Assembly (NCBI GenBank): GCA_017303735.1
Contig: JAFLCF010000086.1
Location: 1,239 to 18,095 of the forward strand
DNA: 16,857 nucleotides
Direction of reading: 5' to 3'
Origin: Anaerolineae bacterium
GTDB lineage: Bacteria > Chloroflexota > Anaerolineae > Anaerolineales > Villigracilaceae
The notes beneath the pieces were generated by a model, which saw nothing but the letters and a program-made list of their open reading frames with translations, was not told where the DNA came from and did no database searches. Position 1 is the stretch's first letter, and each line of letters opens with the position of its first letter. Positions 1 to 6,263 of this stretch are shown here, one piece after another. The translations under genes were made by a program, and so were the position numbers.

Positions 1-1
1 G

Positions 2-655
2 GGCGAAGGTGTGGATACGGGTGTGTGGAGCCTGGCGAAGGGACATTCTGAATCGCTTTCGGACAAGATCGAAGTGGCGATCGTGAATTATCTGCAAAAG
101 AATCCGCAGGTCATCTTTTTGGAAGTGGAAGAAGAATTAAACAAACAATTCATGGGTTTGCTCACTCCATCCAAAGGCTTGATCTATGCCATTCTGAATT
201 CCTATGCAGAAAAAGACGGCGGCATTTGGACTTTACGCAACGAAGATCATGCCTCGGCACGTCGTGATGAGATGAAGAGCCATTTTGCCTTGTTGGAAGA
301 AATTGGCAAACGCTTGGAGTACAAGACCAAGGTGGAGGAAAAAACAGTTACTTGGTTCGAGAACGACAAACCCGTACGCAAATTCCATGTGCTGGCTTCG
401 GCATTGATCCACCGTGCCTTGGAACAGATCGATGAACAAACCGTCCTTGTCATCCCTGGTGGGCGGGCGGCTCTTGCGGCATATAAACAAGATCGCGACC
501 CATCGCTCAAAGAAAAATTGAAGAAACATAAATTAGCAAAATATCGTCTACTTCGCAGCGTGTTAGACCTTCCCATTCTGACGCGCGAAACGTTCGAAGA
601 ACAGATCGCCAGTGACCCGGTTGAAAAAGCCGAAGGTCAGATGATGATGTTTTAA
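2..655 (+). CDS. C-terminal part of a probable adenine-specific DNA methylase (5' end outside window)
   Basis: The frame is open from the window edge to TAA at 653-655, and a GTG at 11 is an internal candidate start only, so the N-terminal part is missing. Counting from that GTG, residues about 18-75 look like a winged-helix segment ending in GGIWTL. Residues about 86-135 form an alpha/beta stretch (LLEEIGKRLEY, then VRKFHVLASALIHRAL). The motif PGGRAALAAYKQDRDP follows at about 149-164, then TRETFEEQIASDP. From memory, this combination occurs at the C-terminus of large adenine-specific DNA methylase-like proteins in Chloroflexota and other environmental bacteria. The catalytic N-terminus (FxGxG and DPPY motifs) would lie upstream and cannot be seen, so the assignment rests on the tail alone. 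The next gene starts about 50 bp downstream and is functionally unrelated (a secreted protein). An alternative is a DNA-binding protein of another restriction-type system. Confidence 0.5.
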   Translation, partial: GEGVDTGVWSLAKGHSESLSDKIEVAIVNYLQKNPQVIFLEVEEELNKQFMGLLTPSKGLIYAILNSYAEKDGGIWTLRNEDHASARRDEMKSHFALLEEIGKRLEYKTKVEEKTVTWFENDKPVRKFHVLASALIHRALEQIDEQTVLVIPGGRAALAAYKQDRDPSLKEKLKKHKLAKYRLLRSVLDLPILTRETFEEQIASDPVEKAEGQMMMF

Positions 656-659
656 TTCC

Positions 660-687
660 GACCATAGACCGTGGACGATAGACCATG
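660..687. repeat. Heptamer-period array, GACCATA type (4 units)
   Basis: Four successive 7-bp units all begin GAC and vary around GACCATA (GACCGTG and GACGATA are among them). The array fills most of the 51-bp gap between the methylase stop and the ATG of the CAP lipoprotein. It is one of several period-7 arrays in this window. Confidence 0.75.
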
Positions 688-706
688 GTTCTTAAGATAT
701 CAACCT

Positions 707-1729
707 ATGAAAAAAATATTCCTCGTTCTTAATATTATGCTTCTATTATCTGCCTGCATTTCGGTGGAGACACAAGAAGCCAATACGCCCGTCCCTTCGA
801 ATTTTGTCACCGCCACCCTGCCGCCAACCAAATCTGGTTATGTGCCGCCGACTCTCACTGCCACTCCTGCGGTCATCCTCACCCCCACCTTCGCCGTCAC
901 CATCGACCCGAACTGTCAGGATAGCGCCGTGCTGCTCCGCGATGTGACGATCCTGGATGGAACGCTGGTAAAGCCCGGCGAAACATTCACCAAAACCTGG
1001 GAATTCCTCAACAACGGCACCTGCCCGTGGATCGGATACACCCTCAAATTTGCCGCTGGCGATCAGATGAGTGCGCCTCTTTCCGCGCCCGTGCCTGAGA
1101 CTTTGCTAAAAGAGAAGGTACAAGTCTCTGTAGAATTAACTGCCCCATCCACAAACGGTTCCTATACGGGCTACTTCACACTCAACGACCCGAACGGCAA
1201 AGATGTACCCATCGGTATTGAAAAAACATTCTGGGTGAAGATCACAGTCGGCAGCGGAAGTCCCGCACCACAAGCGACGGTTTCAGGCAGTGCCCCAACC
1301 ACATCCGCTGGGACGGGCGGGAATTGTAGTTACTCACAAAATGCAGGTTATGTGGATCAGATCGCTTCTGCGATCAATCAGGAACGCATCAATGCCGGTC
1401 TGCCCGCATTAACGATCAACACCATACTAACCAATGCCGCTCAAGCTCACGCCGCAGACATGGCTTGCAGCGGGCGCATCAGCCATACCGGTTCAGACGG
1501 TTCTTCGGCGTATTCTCGCATCCTCGCATCGGGCTATTCTCCCTCTTACTCAGAGGAGATCATCTACGGCGGTGGTGGACCTCAAGCGGCGATGACTTGG
1601 TGGATGAATGATCAAATTCACCGTGATGCCATTCTCAACCCCAAGTCTACAGAGATGGGTGTAGGGTATGCCTATTTCGCCAATGGTTCGTATGGGGATT
1701 ATTTTGTGGTCGAGTTGGGGAGCCCATAA
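707..1729 (+). CDS. Lipoprotein with NBR1-type Ig-like domain and CAP (SCP/PR1) domain
   Basis: This is a predicted secreted, lipid-anchored protein of 340 residues. The start is set at ATG 707, which begins MKKIF with a hydrophobic stretch and the lipobox LLSAC (Cys17). A GTG at 671 in the same frame would put the signal inside the protein. A Thr/Pro-rich linker occupies residues 25-65. Residues 70-185 match an NBR1/Ig-like FW domain, with the characteristic FTKTWEFLNNGTCPW and later YTGYFTLNDPNG. A second Ser/Thr/Gly linker follows. Residues 213-337 are a CAP domain, with HAADMACSGRISHTG (His248, His260), a SEE motif near 282-284, IHRDAILNP (His305) and the closing strand YFVVELG. Bacterial CAP proteins are extracellular and mostly of unknown function. 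The pairing with an Ig-like spacer suggests display at the cell surface. The gene ends at a strong terminator shared with the convergent SGNH hydrolase. Confidence 0.88.
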   Translation: MKKIFLVLNIMLLLSACISVETQEANTPVPSNFVTATLPPTKSGYVPPTLTATPAVILTPTFAVTIDPNCQDSAVLLRDVTILDGTLVKPGETFTKTWEFLNNGTCPWIGYTLKFAAGDQMSAPLSAPVPETLLKEKVQVSVELTAPSTNGSYTGYFTLNDPNGKDVPIGIEKTFWVKITVGSGSPAPQATVSGSAPTTSAGTGGNCSYSQNAGYVDQIASAINQERINAGLPALTINTILTNAAQAHAADMACSGRISHTGSDGSSAYSRILASGYSPSYSEEIIYGGGGPQAAMTWWMNDQIHRDAILNPKSTEMGVGYAYFANGSYGDYFVVELGSP

Positions 1730-1734
1730 AAAAC

Positions 1735-1769
1735 GGCTCTTGTGTTTCTTCACATGAGCCATTTTTTTT
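1735..1769. terminator. Bidirectional intrinsic terminator
   Basis: The hairpin pairs GGCTCTTGTG (1735-1744) with CACATGAGCC (1751-1760), with one mismatch around a 6-nt loop. It is followed by eight T on the + strand and preceded by six A (1728-1733), which are T on the - strand. It lies between the two convergent lipoprotein genes and can serve both. Confidence 0.88.
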
Positions 1770-1770
1770 A

Positions 1771-2640
1771 TTATTGTAGTATGGGCGATATGGCATCGAA
1801 CCATTTTTGAGCGATGATGTCATACCCAGCCTGGTTGGGGTGATTGCCATCATCATACAAGGTGGCGGGGTTTGTGAAAATATCGGTTGAGTAGAAGTCT
1901 ACAGTGAGGGCGCCATATTGGGCGGCTTTATCTAGAATAATCTGGTTGTATACGCCTGCCTGAGCAGACATGCGAGACAGTTCATCCGGCGTGATGGCAA
2001 CAAAAGCTTCACCTTTCAAGGCAATCGGACGTTTGGATTGGTCATCCAAGAGAGCGATCACCACCTGTGCTCCGTTTCCACGCAATTGGCTCAAGATGGT
2101 ATCGATATTCGCTTCGAAGCGTTGAGCGTCTGATACATCGCCTGCATCGTCAATATCGCCGCCAAATTCGTACAAATACCATAGGTCATTGCTGCCGATC
2201 CAAACCAATGCCAAACCTGCTTTTCCTTGTGCTGTTGCATCTTGCAATTCACTCACCGCACGCGTGAGCTGACTTTCCAATCCCTGATCGCCATTGATAA
2301 GCGCATCTGAACTCCAGCCAGATTGACCCAAATTAGTAAGCGTTGAATCTGGGCGGACGCTGTTTAGCATCTCCAACAAACGACCGGGGTACCCGCGCCC
2401 GGAGTCATCACCGTCACCTTGGGTGAGGCTATCGCCGAGGGCAACGATGTGAACAGGTCCGGCGGGAAGCGGGGCGGCAGGTTGTGCATCCACGGGCGGA
2501 TTATTCTCCGTCTGAGTCACTGCTTCGGTTTGAGCGGTATCGCCAACCGCCTCACTAGTCGTTGGCTCTGTTGCAGGAGCAGCACCTGGCATATTGCAGG
2601 CAGAAAGGAGTAAAGCGAAAAGCAAAATATATTTTTTCAT
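1771..2640 (-). CDS. SGNH/GDSL-family hydrolase lipoprotein
   Basis: This is a 289-residue predicted lipid-anchored esterase or lipase-like hydrolase. The N-terminus MKKYILLFALLLSAC gives a signal peptide with the lipobox Cys at residue 15. A Thr/Pro/Ala-rich linker follows to about residue 62. The SGNH blocks are all visible: block I VALGDSLTQG with the nucleophile Ser71, block II around NLGQSGWSS (about 103-111), block III IGSND (Asn151), and block V DGNHPNQAGY with the catalytic Asp264/His267 pair. Family members act on esters of lipids, polysaccharides or small molecules, and the substrate cannot be predicted here. The SD-like AGGAC lies just upstream of the ATG on the - strand. The gene is probably monocistronic, converges with the CAP lipoprotein and has its own promoter region flanked by two GACATGTC palindromes. 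Confidence 0.9.
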   Translation of the reverse strand: MKKYILLFALLLSACNMPGAAPATEPTTSEAVGDTAQTEAVTQTENNPPVDAQPAAPLPAGPVHIVALGDSLTQGDGDDSGRGYPGRLLEMLNSVRPDSTLTNLGQSGWSSDALINGDQGLESQLTRAVSELQDATAQGKAGLALVWIGSNDLWYLYEFGGDIDDAGDVSDAQRFEANIDTILSQLRGNGAQVVIALLDDQSKRPIALKGEAFVAITPDELSRMSAQAGVYNQIILDKAAQYGALTVDFYSTDIFTNPATLYDDGNHPNQAGYDIIAQKWFDAISPILQ

Positions 2641-2702
2641 GACATGTCCTCAGTTAATGTTTTTATAAATTATACAGAAGCGATTCTTTTCAGACATGTC
2701 AA
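2641..2702 (-). promoter_or_regulatory. Promoter region of the SGNH gene flanked by two GACATGTC palindromes
   Basis: The 8-bp self-complementary sequence GACATGTC occurs exactly at 2641-2648, overlapping the SD/start spacing, and again at 2693-2700. The two are 52 bp apart centre to centre, close to five helical turns. Between them, on the - strand, is TATAAT (2669-2674 on +), a good -10 box. TTGACA (2697-2702) is also present but lies 22 bp away, too far for a standard -35. The architecture suggests two operators around a promoter. This is inference. Confidence 0.45.
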
Positions 2703-2707
2703 AATTG

Positions 2708-3907
2708 TTATTTCAAAATATTCCTCATCACAGGTTGATATTCAGGGAAGACATCGCTGGTGGCGGGGTTGTTCAAGCGCTTCGATAACACTTCAGATAG
2801 CACATCACGATAATCGGTGGTCACCGCCAAGTCGCCGGGACCGATGAGTTGACCTTCCTCCAGCCCAGGCCATTGCCCGTGGACTTTGCCGCCGTCCACA
2901 TTGCCGCCCAAGACCATCATCATGCTGCCGTGTCCGTGATCGGTGCCGAGGCTGCCGTTCTCGTAGGCACGCCGCCCAAACTCAGACATGGTGACGGTGG
3001 TTAGCTTGCTCATGTGGTCTGCCATATCGGCATGGAAGGCGGCGAGACCTTCGGCGAGGTCTTTCATCAGATTTGGCATGAGACCAGTCATTGAACCTTG
3101 GGTGAAGTGCGTGTCCCAACCGCCGAGGTCAATGGCAGAAACTTCGAGTCCCACTTCCGCTTTGATGAGCATGGCAGTTTGTTTGAGGGCGAGACCGAAT
3201 TCGGTGTCGGGGTAAGTGGTAATTGGTGACTGGTAATTGAGCGGGTCGAGTTTTTGGAGGGTATCCATGATGGATAGGGTGTCTTGACCGAGTTCATCAT
3301 TTTGATAAACGTAACTTAGTGCGGCTCGCATTTGTTGTAAGGCGCGTACATCGCCGCCGAGGTGGAAGTCTGCGATGGAGCGCAGGGCGGAGACGGGGAC
3401 ACTTCCGCTCAGGCTGCGTTGCGGACGGGTGCCCATACCCACGGCTCGCAATGGCGACGAGTTGCCCGTGTTCAACGTGGCGAGGTGACGCCCGATCCAG
3501 CCCGAGGCGGGTCCGCGTTCATCGTCCACGCCGCGTTCCATCAGTTCCATTGCTTTGAAGTGACTGCGCGATTCGTCCGGTGCGCCACAAGCGTGAATGA
3601 TGGCGAGTTGTTGGCTTTGCCATGCTTCAAGCAAAGAACTCATGTTTGGATGAAACCCAAAGAAACCATCCAAATCTACAACTCTTTCTTCTTTCTTCTT
3701 TCTTCCATCATCAGGTCTAGGAATCCCAAGCGTGGGACGTAGCGCGTAATAGGCTTCTTCGCCATGCGGCACGACCATGTTGAGCACGTCCGCAGCGCCG
3801 CGTAGGAAGACGACGACGAGGGTATCTCCACGTGGGGCGGTGTTCTTCGGCGCGAAAGATAGGCGCGGCATCCAGGTCTTGGTTGGGATGGGTAAGGTTT
3901 GTAACAT
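2708..3907 (-). CDS. DUF1501 domain protein
   Basis: This is a 399-residue member of the DUF1501 family, which belongs to the alkaline-phosphatase/sulfatase-like group and is usually encoded next to DUF1800. The diagnostic pieces are GDTLVVVFLRGAADVLNMVVPH (about 27-48), FFGFHPNM (82-89), the DESRSHFKAMELMERG region (111-126), LGGWDTHFTQG (261-271), and TVTMSEFGRRAYENG then TDHGHGSMMMVLGG near the C-terminus. The start is fixed because an in-frame TAA immediately precedes the ATG, with a GGGG ribosome-binding site just upstream. Unlike most family members as I know them, it has no Tat signal peptide. Two heptamer repeat insertions lie inside the gene, giving RKKKEE at about 69-74 and NYQSPITTYP at 224-233. 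It sits 122 bp downstream of the DUF1800 gene on the same strand, so co-transcription is likely. The biochemical role of the family is not established. Confidence 0.9.
   Translation of the reverse strand: MLQTLPIPTKTWMPRLSFAPKNTAPRGDTLVVVFLRGAADVLNMVVPHGEEAYYALRPTLGIPRPDDGRKKKEERVVDLDGFFGFHPNMSSLLEAWQSQQLAIIHACGAPDESRSHFKAMELMERGVDDERGPASGWIGRHLATLNTGNSSPLRAVGMGTRPQRSLSGSVPVSALRSIADFHLGGDVRALQQMRAALSYVYQNDELGQDTLSIMDTLQKLDPLNYQSPITTYPDTEFGLALKQTAMLIKAEVGLEVSAIDLGGWDTHFTQGSMTGLMPNLMKDLAEGLAAFHADMADHMSKLTTVTMSEFGRRAYENGSLGTDHGHGSMMMVLGGNVDGGKVHGQWPGLEEGQLIGPGDLAVTTDYRDVLSEVLSKRLNNPATSDVFPEYQPVMRNILK
3211..3238. repeat. Heptamer array GGTAATT type inside the DUF1501 gene (4 units)
   Basis: Four 7-bp units in a row vary around GGTAATT (two exact copies, one GGTAAGT, one GGTGACT). 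On the coding strand they encode NYQSPITTYP, in frame, just before the conserved segment leading to GGWDTH. The match in motif and period to the array at 7084-7130 in the anti-sigma gene marks it as a dispersed repeat. Confidence 0.78.
3684..3704. repeat. Perfect heptamer array (CTTTCTT)x3 inside the DUF1501 gene
   Basis: Three exact tandem copies of CTTTCTT (AAGAAAG on the coding strand) encode the charged run RKKKEE at residues 69-74, in a loop before DLDGFFGFHP. This is the only perfect period-7 array seen in the window. Gain or loss of one unit would shift the reading frame. Confidence 0.85.
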
Positions 3908-3928
3908 TTAAATCCCCATTAAGTTTTT

Positions 3929-4026
3929 CCCGTCATTGCGAGGACGGTGCTCTTCCGTCCGAAGCAATCTCATGACATGATGCGCGAGATTGCTTCGTCG
4001 CAAAGAACGCTCCTCGCAATGACGGG
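3929..4026. repeat. 98-bp nested palindromic repeat (CGTCATTGCGAG...CTCGCAATGACG type)
   Basis: Perfect 16-bp outer arms (3929-3944 and 4011-4026) enclose perfect 11-bp inner arms GAAGCAATCTC (3961-3971) and GAGATTGCTTC (3986-3996). It fills nearly all of the DUF1800-DUF1501 spacer and ends 3 bp from the DUF1800 stop codon. Elements with these same arm sequences are, from memory, spread through genomes of several bacterial phyla as non-autonomous repeats. In the transcript it would fold into a long hairpin. Confidence 0.88.
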
Positions 4027-4029
4027 ACG

Positions 4030-5511
4030 TCAACGCCACTGAAAAGCAGGGGACGCAATGAGACTCGCGGCGATGATTTGCAGAGTCTCTTCCACGGTGG
4101 CGCCAGCCGAATGGACGGTATCAATCATCCCGTCGCGAGTGAGGCGATCTAGCGGCGTGCCTAAAAGCAATGAGGTGAGAGAATCCACATCGGTGTGTAA
4201 ACTGCCGGTAGAGACGACATCCAATAAAGCATTGAGGTTATGTTTCGTCTTGGGAAGTTCATTGCGAATTAATTCAAAGGCAAATTGCCAGCGCGGCATG
4301 AGGTTGCCTTGCCATGCGTCGCTGCGGTCCGGGTAGCCATCGGGCGTCGTCCAGTTGAAATACATTTGCCCCATTTGCATGAGCGGGTCGTGCATGGCAA
4401 CGCCATCGGTTTCAACGTTGAGCATACGCAACGCAGAGAGCACGAAGTTAAGCGGACGTTTGTATTTGGGCTGCGCGAAGGCGAGACCCTCGAGCAGGAT
4501 GACGCGCAGAACTGATTTGATATCGCCTTTGGTGGCGAGAAAGGTTTGCGCGGCTTTCTCGATAATTTCTTGCGGCGGCTCATCGGCGATGAAGCGACGT
4601 GCAAGTTTGGTTGAAATAAATTTCGCAGTGGATGGATGCAACGCGAGATGCTCGATGACTTGCTCCGCCTCACTCTGACCCGCTTCCTGAATCGCGAGAC
4701 CCAAAACATTTTTCTCGCCGGGTTCGTGCTGATCTTCCTTGAAGACGAAATCGCCAAGCCAGAAATGTTCCTTGACTGACCAACCCGTGAGACAACGCGC
4801 GAGGTGCATGACGTCGTTTTGAGTGTAGCCGCCATCGACGCCGAGGGTGTGAAGTTCCATCAGTTCGCGGGCGTAGTTCTCGTTGGGCGTGCCTTTGACG
4901 TTGGCTTGATTGTCGAGATAGGTGAGCATGGCAGGCGAATGCGCGGACGCCCACACCAGATCACGGAAGTTGCCGAGGGCGTGCTTGCGAATCACATCGC
5001 GGTCATCAACGGTCTTGAGATAGAAGCATGGTTCTTTCTCGATGAAGATGTTGAAGTGGTCGCTCCAGAAATCCACCATCACTTCGTAGAGTTGACGTTT
5101 GCTATAAAGTTGACGCAGGAAAGTGGCTTGACGCAACTCGTTGATGGGACGTTCGCGGTCGTAGCCATCGAAGAGTTGGTTGGTGACGGCTTCGATCTCG
5201 TTGGCTGCCATTTTTAAAGTGTCGAAGGTCGAAAGTTGAAGGTCTAAAGTCAGGTCGTTGATGGATTCATAATCGAGTTGTTCTTCGATGTAATTCGCCA
5301 AGCCGATCTCTGCCAAGCGGGCGCGTTCTTCCACTCTCGCGCCGAAGGTGATTCGATTAAGCGCGGTGAAGTCTGCCACGCTGAGCGGACTCCACGGGAC
5401 GGATGGCAGGTCGTCTGTCAATCGTCGCAGGGCGGGGGCGCAGGCGTTGAGTGCGGCAGATGCAGAGAGGAGGGTGGCGAGTTTGAGGAAGTCTCTTCGA
5501 GAAAGGGTCAT
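4030..5511 (-). CDS. DUF1800 domain protein with Tat-type signal
   Basis: This is a 493-residue member of the DUF1800 family, which is typically paired with DUF1501 in exported-protein operons. The N-terminus has a twin-arginine motif SRRDFLK (residues 4-10), a hydrophobic stretch and a lipobox-like LNAC (Cys24), so it is probably a Tat-exported lipoprotein. Family landmarks are LNRITFGAR (51-59), FWSDHFNIF (about 147-155), a long segment containing NENYARELMELHTLGVDGGYTQ, then LARCLTGW, and the late NFVLSALRML and PDGYPDRSDAW. Length is normal for the family. A heptamer array encodes TLDLQLSTFDT at residues 88-98. The ATG at 5511 has no clear Shine-Dalgarno because period-7 repeat sequence occupies the initiation region. 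DUF1501 follows downstream, so the pair is probably one transcription unit. The molecular function is unknown. Confidence 0.92.
   Translation of the reverse strand: MTLSRRDFLKLATLLSASAALNACAPALRRLTDDLPSVPWSPLSVADFTALNRITFGARVEERARLAEIGLANYIEEQLDYESINDLTLDLQLSTFDTLKMAANEIEAVTNQLFDGYDRERPINELRQATFLRQLYSKRQLYEVMVDFWSDHFNIFIEKEPCFYLKTVDDRDVIRKHALGNFRDLVWASAHSPAMLTYLDNQANVKGTPNENYARELMELHTLGVDGGYTQNDVMHLARCLTGWSVKEHFWLGDFVFKEDQHEPGEKNVLGLAIQEAGQSEAEQVIEHLALHPSTAKFISTKLARRFIADEPPQEIIEKAAQTFLATKGDIKSVLRVILLEGLAFAQPKYKRPLNFVLSALRMLNVETDGVAMHDPLMQMGQMYFNWTTPDGYPDRSDAWQGNLMPRWQFAFELIRNELPKTKHNLNALLDVVSTGSLHTDVDSLTSLLLGTPLDRLTRDGMIDTVHSAGATVEETLQIIAASLIASPAFQWR
5221..5248. repeat. Heptamer array GTCGAAG type inside the DUF1800 gene (4 units)
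   Basis: Four units with period 7 vary around GTCGAAG (GTCGAAA, GTTGAAG and GTCTAAA are the variants). They encode about ten residues (TLDLQLSTFDT) in frame between two predicted helices of the DUF1800 N-terminal region. The motif differs from the other arrays but the period is the same. Confidence 0.72.
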
Positions 5512-5531
5512 GGTGAATAGTGAGTGGGTGA
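5511..5531. repeat. Short heptamer-period array over the DUF1800 start site (3 units)
   Basis: Units ATGGTGA, ATAGTGA and GTGGGTG follow with period 7. This is the same AGTGAGT-like flavour as the array at 6191-6218. It begins within the start codon of the DUF1800 gene and covers the position where a ribosome-binding site would be expected. Confidence 0.5.
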
Positions 5532-5599
5532 ACCGCTAAGCACGCGAAGATCGCAAAGAAAATCTTTTTATCTTGGCGCCCTTAGCGCTCTTCGCGGTT
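5531..5599. repeat. Inverted nonamer array (CGCNAAGNN)3 hairpin
   Basis: The left arm (5531-5558) carries three tandem 9-bp units of the form CGCNAAGNN (TAAG, GAAG, AAAG). The right arm (5572-5599), read on the other strand, carries three more (GAAG, TAAG, CAAG). The arms begin AACCGC and end GCGGTT and pair imperfectly around a T/A-rich loop. The element lies between the stop of the upstream membrane gene (5603) and the DUF1800 start, where it could act as a terminator-like structure. Confidence 0.78.
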
Positions 5600-5602
5600 A
5601 AC

Positions 5603-6121
5603 TTAGGCCTGGGTTGGCAATGGGCTTGCTGAAGGTTGAGTCTTCTCACGCGGAGACCAGTTGAGCAGAGCAAAACCTGTGGCACCAAACGAAACAAGGA
5701 TGATGGGAATCCACACGAAGAGCCAGCCGATGAGGGGGAAGAAGGCGGCGAGTTCGAGGATGATTGCGCCACGGATGAATCCGTTGAGCGGAGTCATGTT
5801 GCTGTGTTTGCAGAGTCTCGCGCCGAGGTGAGAGGCGATGCCTGCTGAACCGATGGTGGAAATGGCGAGTGCTGCGCCGAGCAGAATCCAGCCGATGAAT
5901 TTGGCAGGTCCGAATGGAAGCGCGAGTAAGATGACCACGGGAATGGTTACAGCAATGACGAGGATGAGTCCCAGCCAGAACGTGCCCCAGGGAGTTTTTT
6001 CCACGCGGGTTTGAGCGCGAGCAATCAGAGACGGGAACAACAGCCACCATGCCGTGAGCATGGCAGGGAAAGCGATTCCGATAATGAGCAGGATGAAGAA
6101 GATGGCAGAGATGTCAGCCAT
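5603..6121 (-). CDS. Four-helix membrane protein, paralogue of the 6397-6882 product
   Basis: This 172-residue hydrophobic protein has predicted transmembrane segments at about 6-28, 48-69, 74-96 and 116-150 and a polar Pro/Ser-rich tail. It is homologous to the 161-residue product encoded upstream on the same strand. The clearest match is HLGARLCKHSNM plus FFPLIGWLFVWIPIILVSFG against HLAERLFPNM plus ALPFVGWFLLLPYVTFTG. No named family is recognised. AGGA lies 9 nt upstream of the ATG. It carries its own promoter-like motif at 6157-6186, matching the one before the ECF sigma gene, so it is a likely target of that sigma factor. A terminator and a repeat doublet separate it from the sigma operon. 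The function is unknown, and a role in envelope sensing or maintenance is only a guess from context. Confidence 0.75.
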   Translation of the reverse strand: MADISAIFFILLIIGIAFPAMLTAWWLLFPSLIARAQTRVEKTPWGTFWLGLILVIAVTIPVVILLALPFGPAKFIGWILLGAALAISTIGSAGIASHLGARLCKHSNMTPLNGFIRGAIILELAAFFPLIGWLFVWIPIILVSFGATGFALLNWSPREKTQPSASPLPTQA

Positions 6122-6156
6122 GGGGTATGTCCTTTCGTTTTTGGTTGATGTAAGGG

Positions 6157-6186
6157 ATACAGGGATGGGGCGGGGAAAGTTGCAGG
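6157..6186 (-). promoter_or_regulatory. Putative ECF-type promoter of the 172-residue membrane protein gene
   Basis: On the - strand CCTGCAACTTT is followed after exactly 13 nt by CTGTAT, about 35 nt before the ATG at 6121. The same two blocks with the same spacing precede the ECF sigma gene (8061-8090). ECF sigma -35 elements often contain an AAC core. Assignment to this sigma factor is inferred from the shared motif and the gene neighbourhood. Confidence 0.6.
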
Positions 6187-6190
6187 GAAT

Positions 6191-6218
6191 AGTGAGTAGT
6201 GGATAGTGGGTAGTGAGC
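6191..6218. repeat. Heptamer array AGTGAGT type (4 units)
   Basis: Four 7-bp units each start AGTG and vary around AGTGAGT (AGTGGAT and AGTGGGT are variants). The array lies intergenic, just upstream of the putative ECF promoter at 6157-6186 and next to a terminator. Confidence 0.75.
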
Positions 6219-6226
6219 AGGAAAAG

Positions 6227-6254
6227 AAAAAGACGCGGGTGAGCGCGTCTTTTT
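6227..6254. terminator. Bidirectional intrinsic terminator at the end of the sigma operon
   Basis: The arms AAAAAGACGCG (6227-6237) and CGCGTCTTTTT (6244-6254) are perfectly complementary around a 6-nt loop, with a T run on either strand. It is placed to end the sigma/anti-sigma/membrane-protein transcript before the separately promoted membrane gene. Confidence 0.82.
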
Positions 6255-6263
6255 CAAAAGTAT

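Noticed and set aside
268..430. Tyrosine-recombinase-like reading of the GMRYKSA and HIRGH motifs in the 694-residue protein (residue positions ~283 and ~487; gene at 14426-16510)
   Set aside because: The spacing and the absence of a C-terminal catalytic Tyr in the right context do not fit an integrase. Coordinates here are residue-based approximations.
2697..2702. TTGACA as -35 box of the SGNH gene
   Set aside because: The distance to TATAAT is 22 bp, beyond the usual 16-18 bp. Kept only as part of the regulatory description.
3319..3742. Long + strand frames opposite DUF1501
   Set aside because: They are antisense to a well-supported gene, Arg/His-rich in translation, and lack initiation signals.
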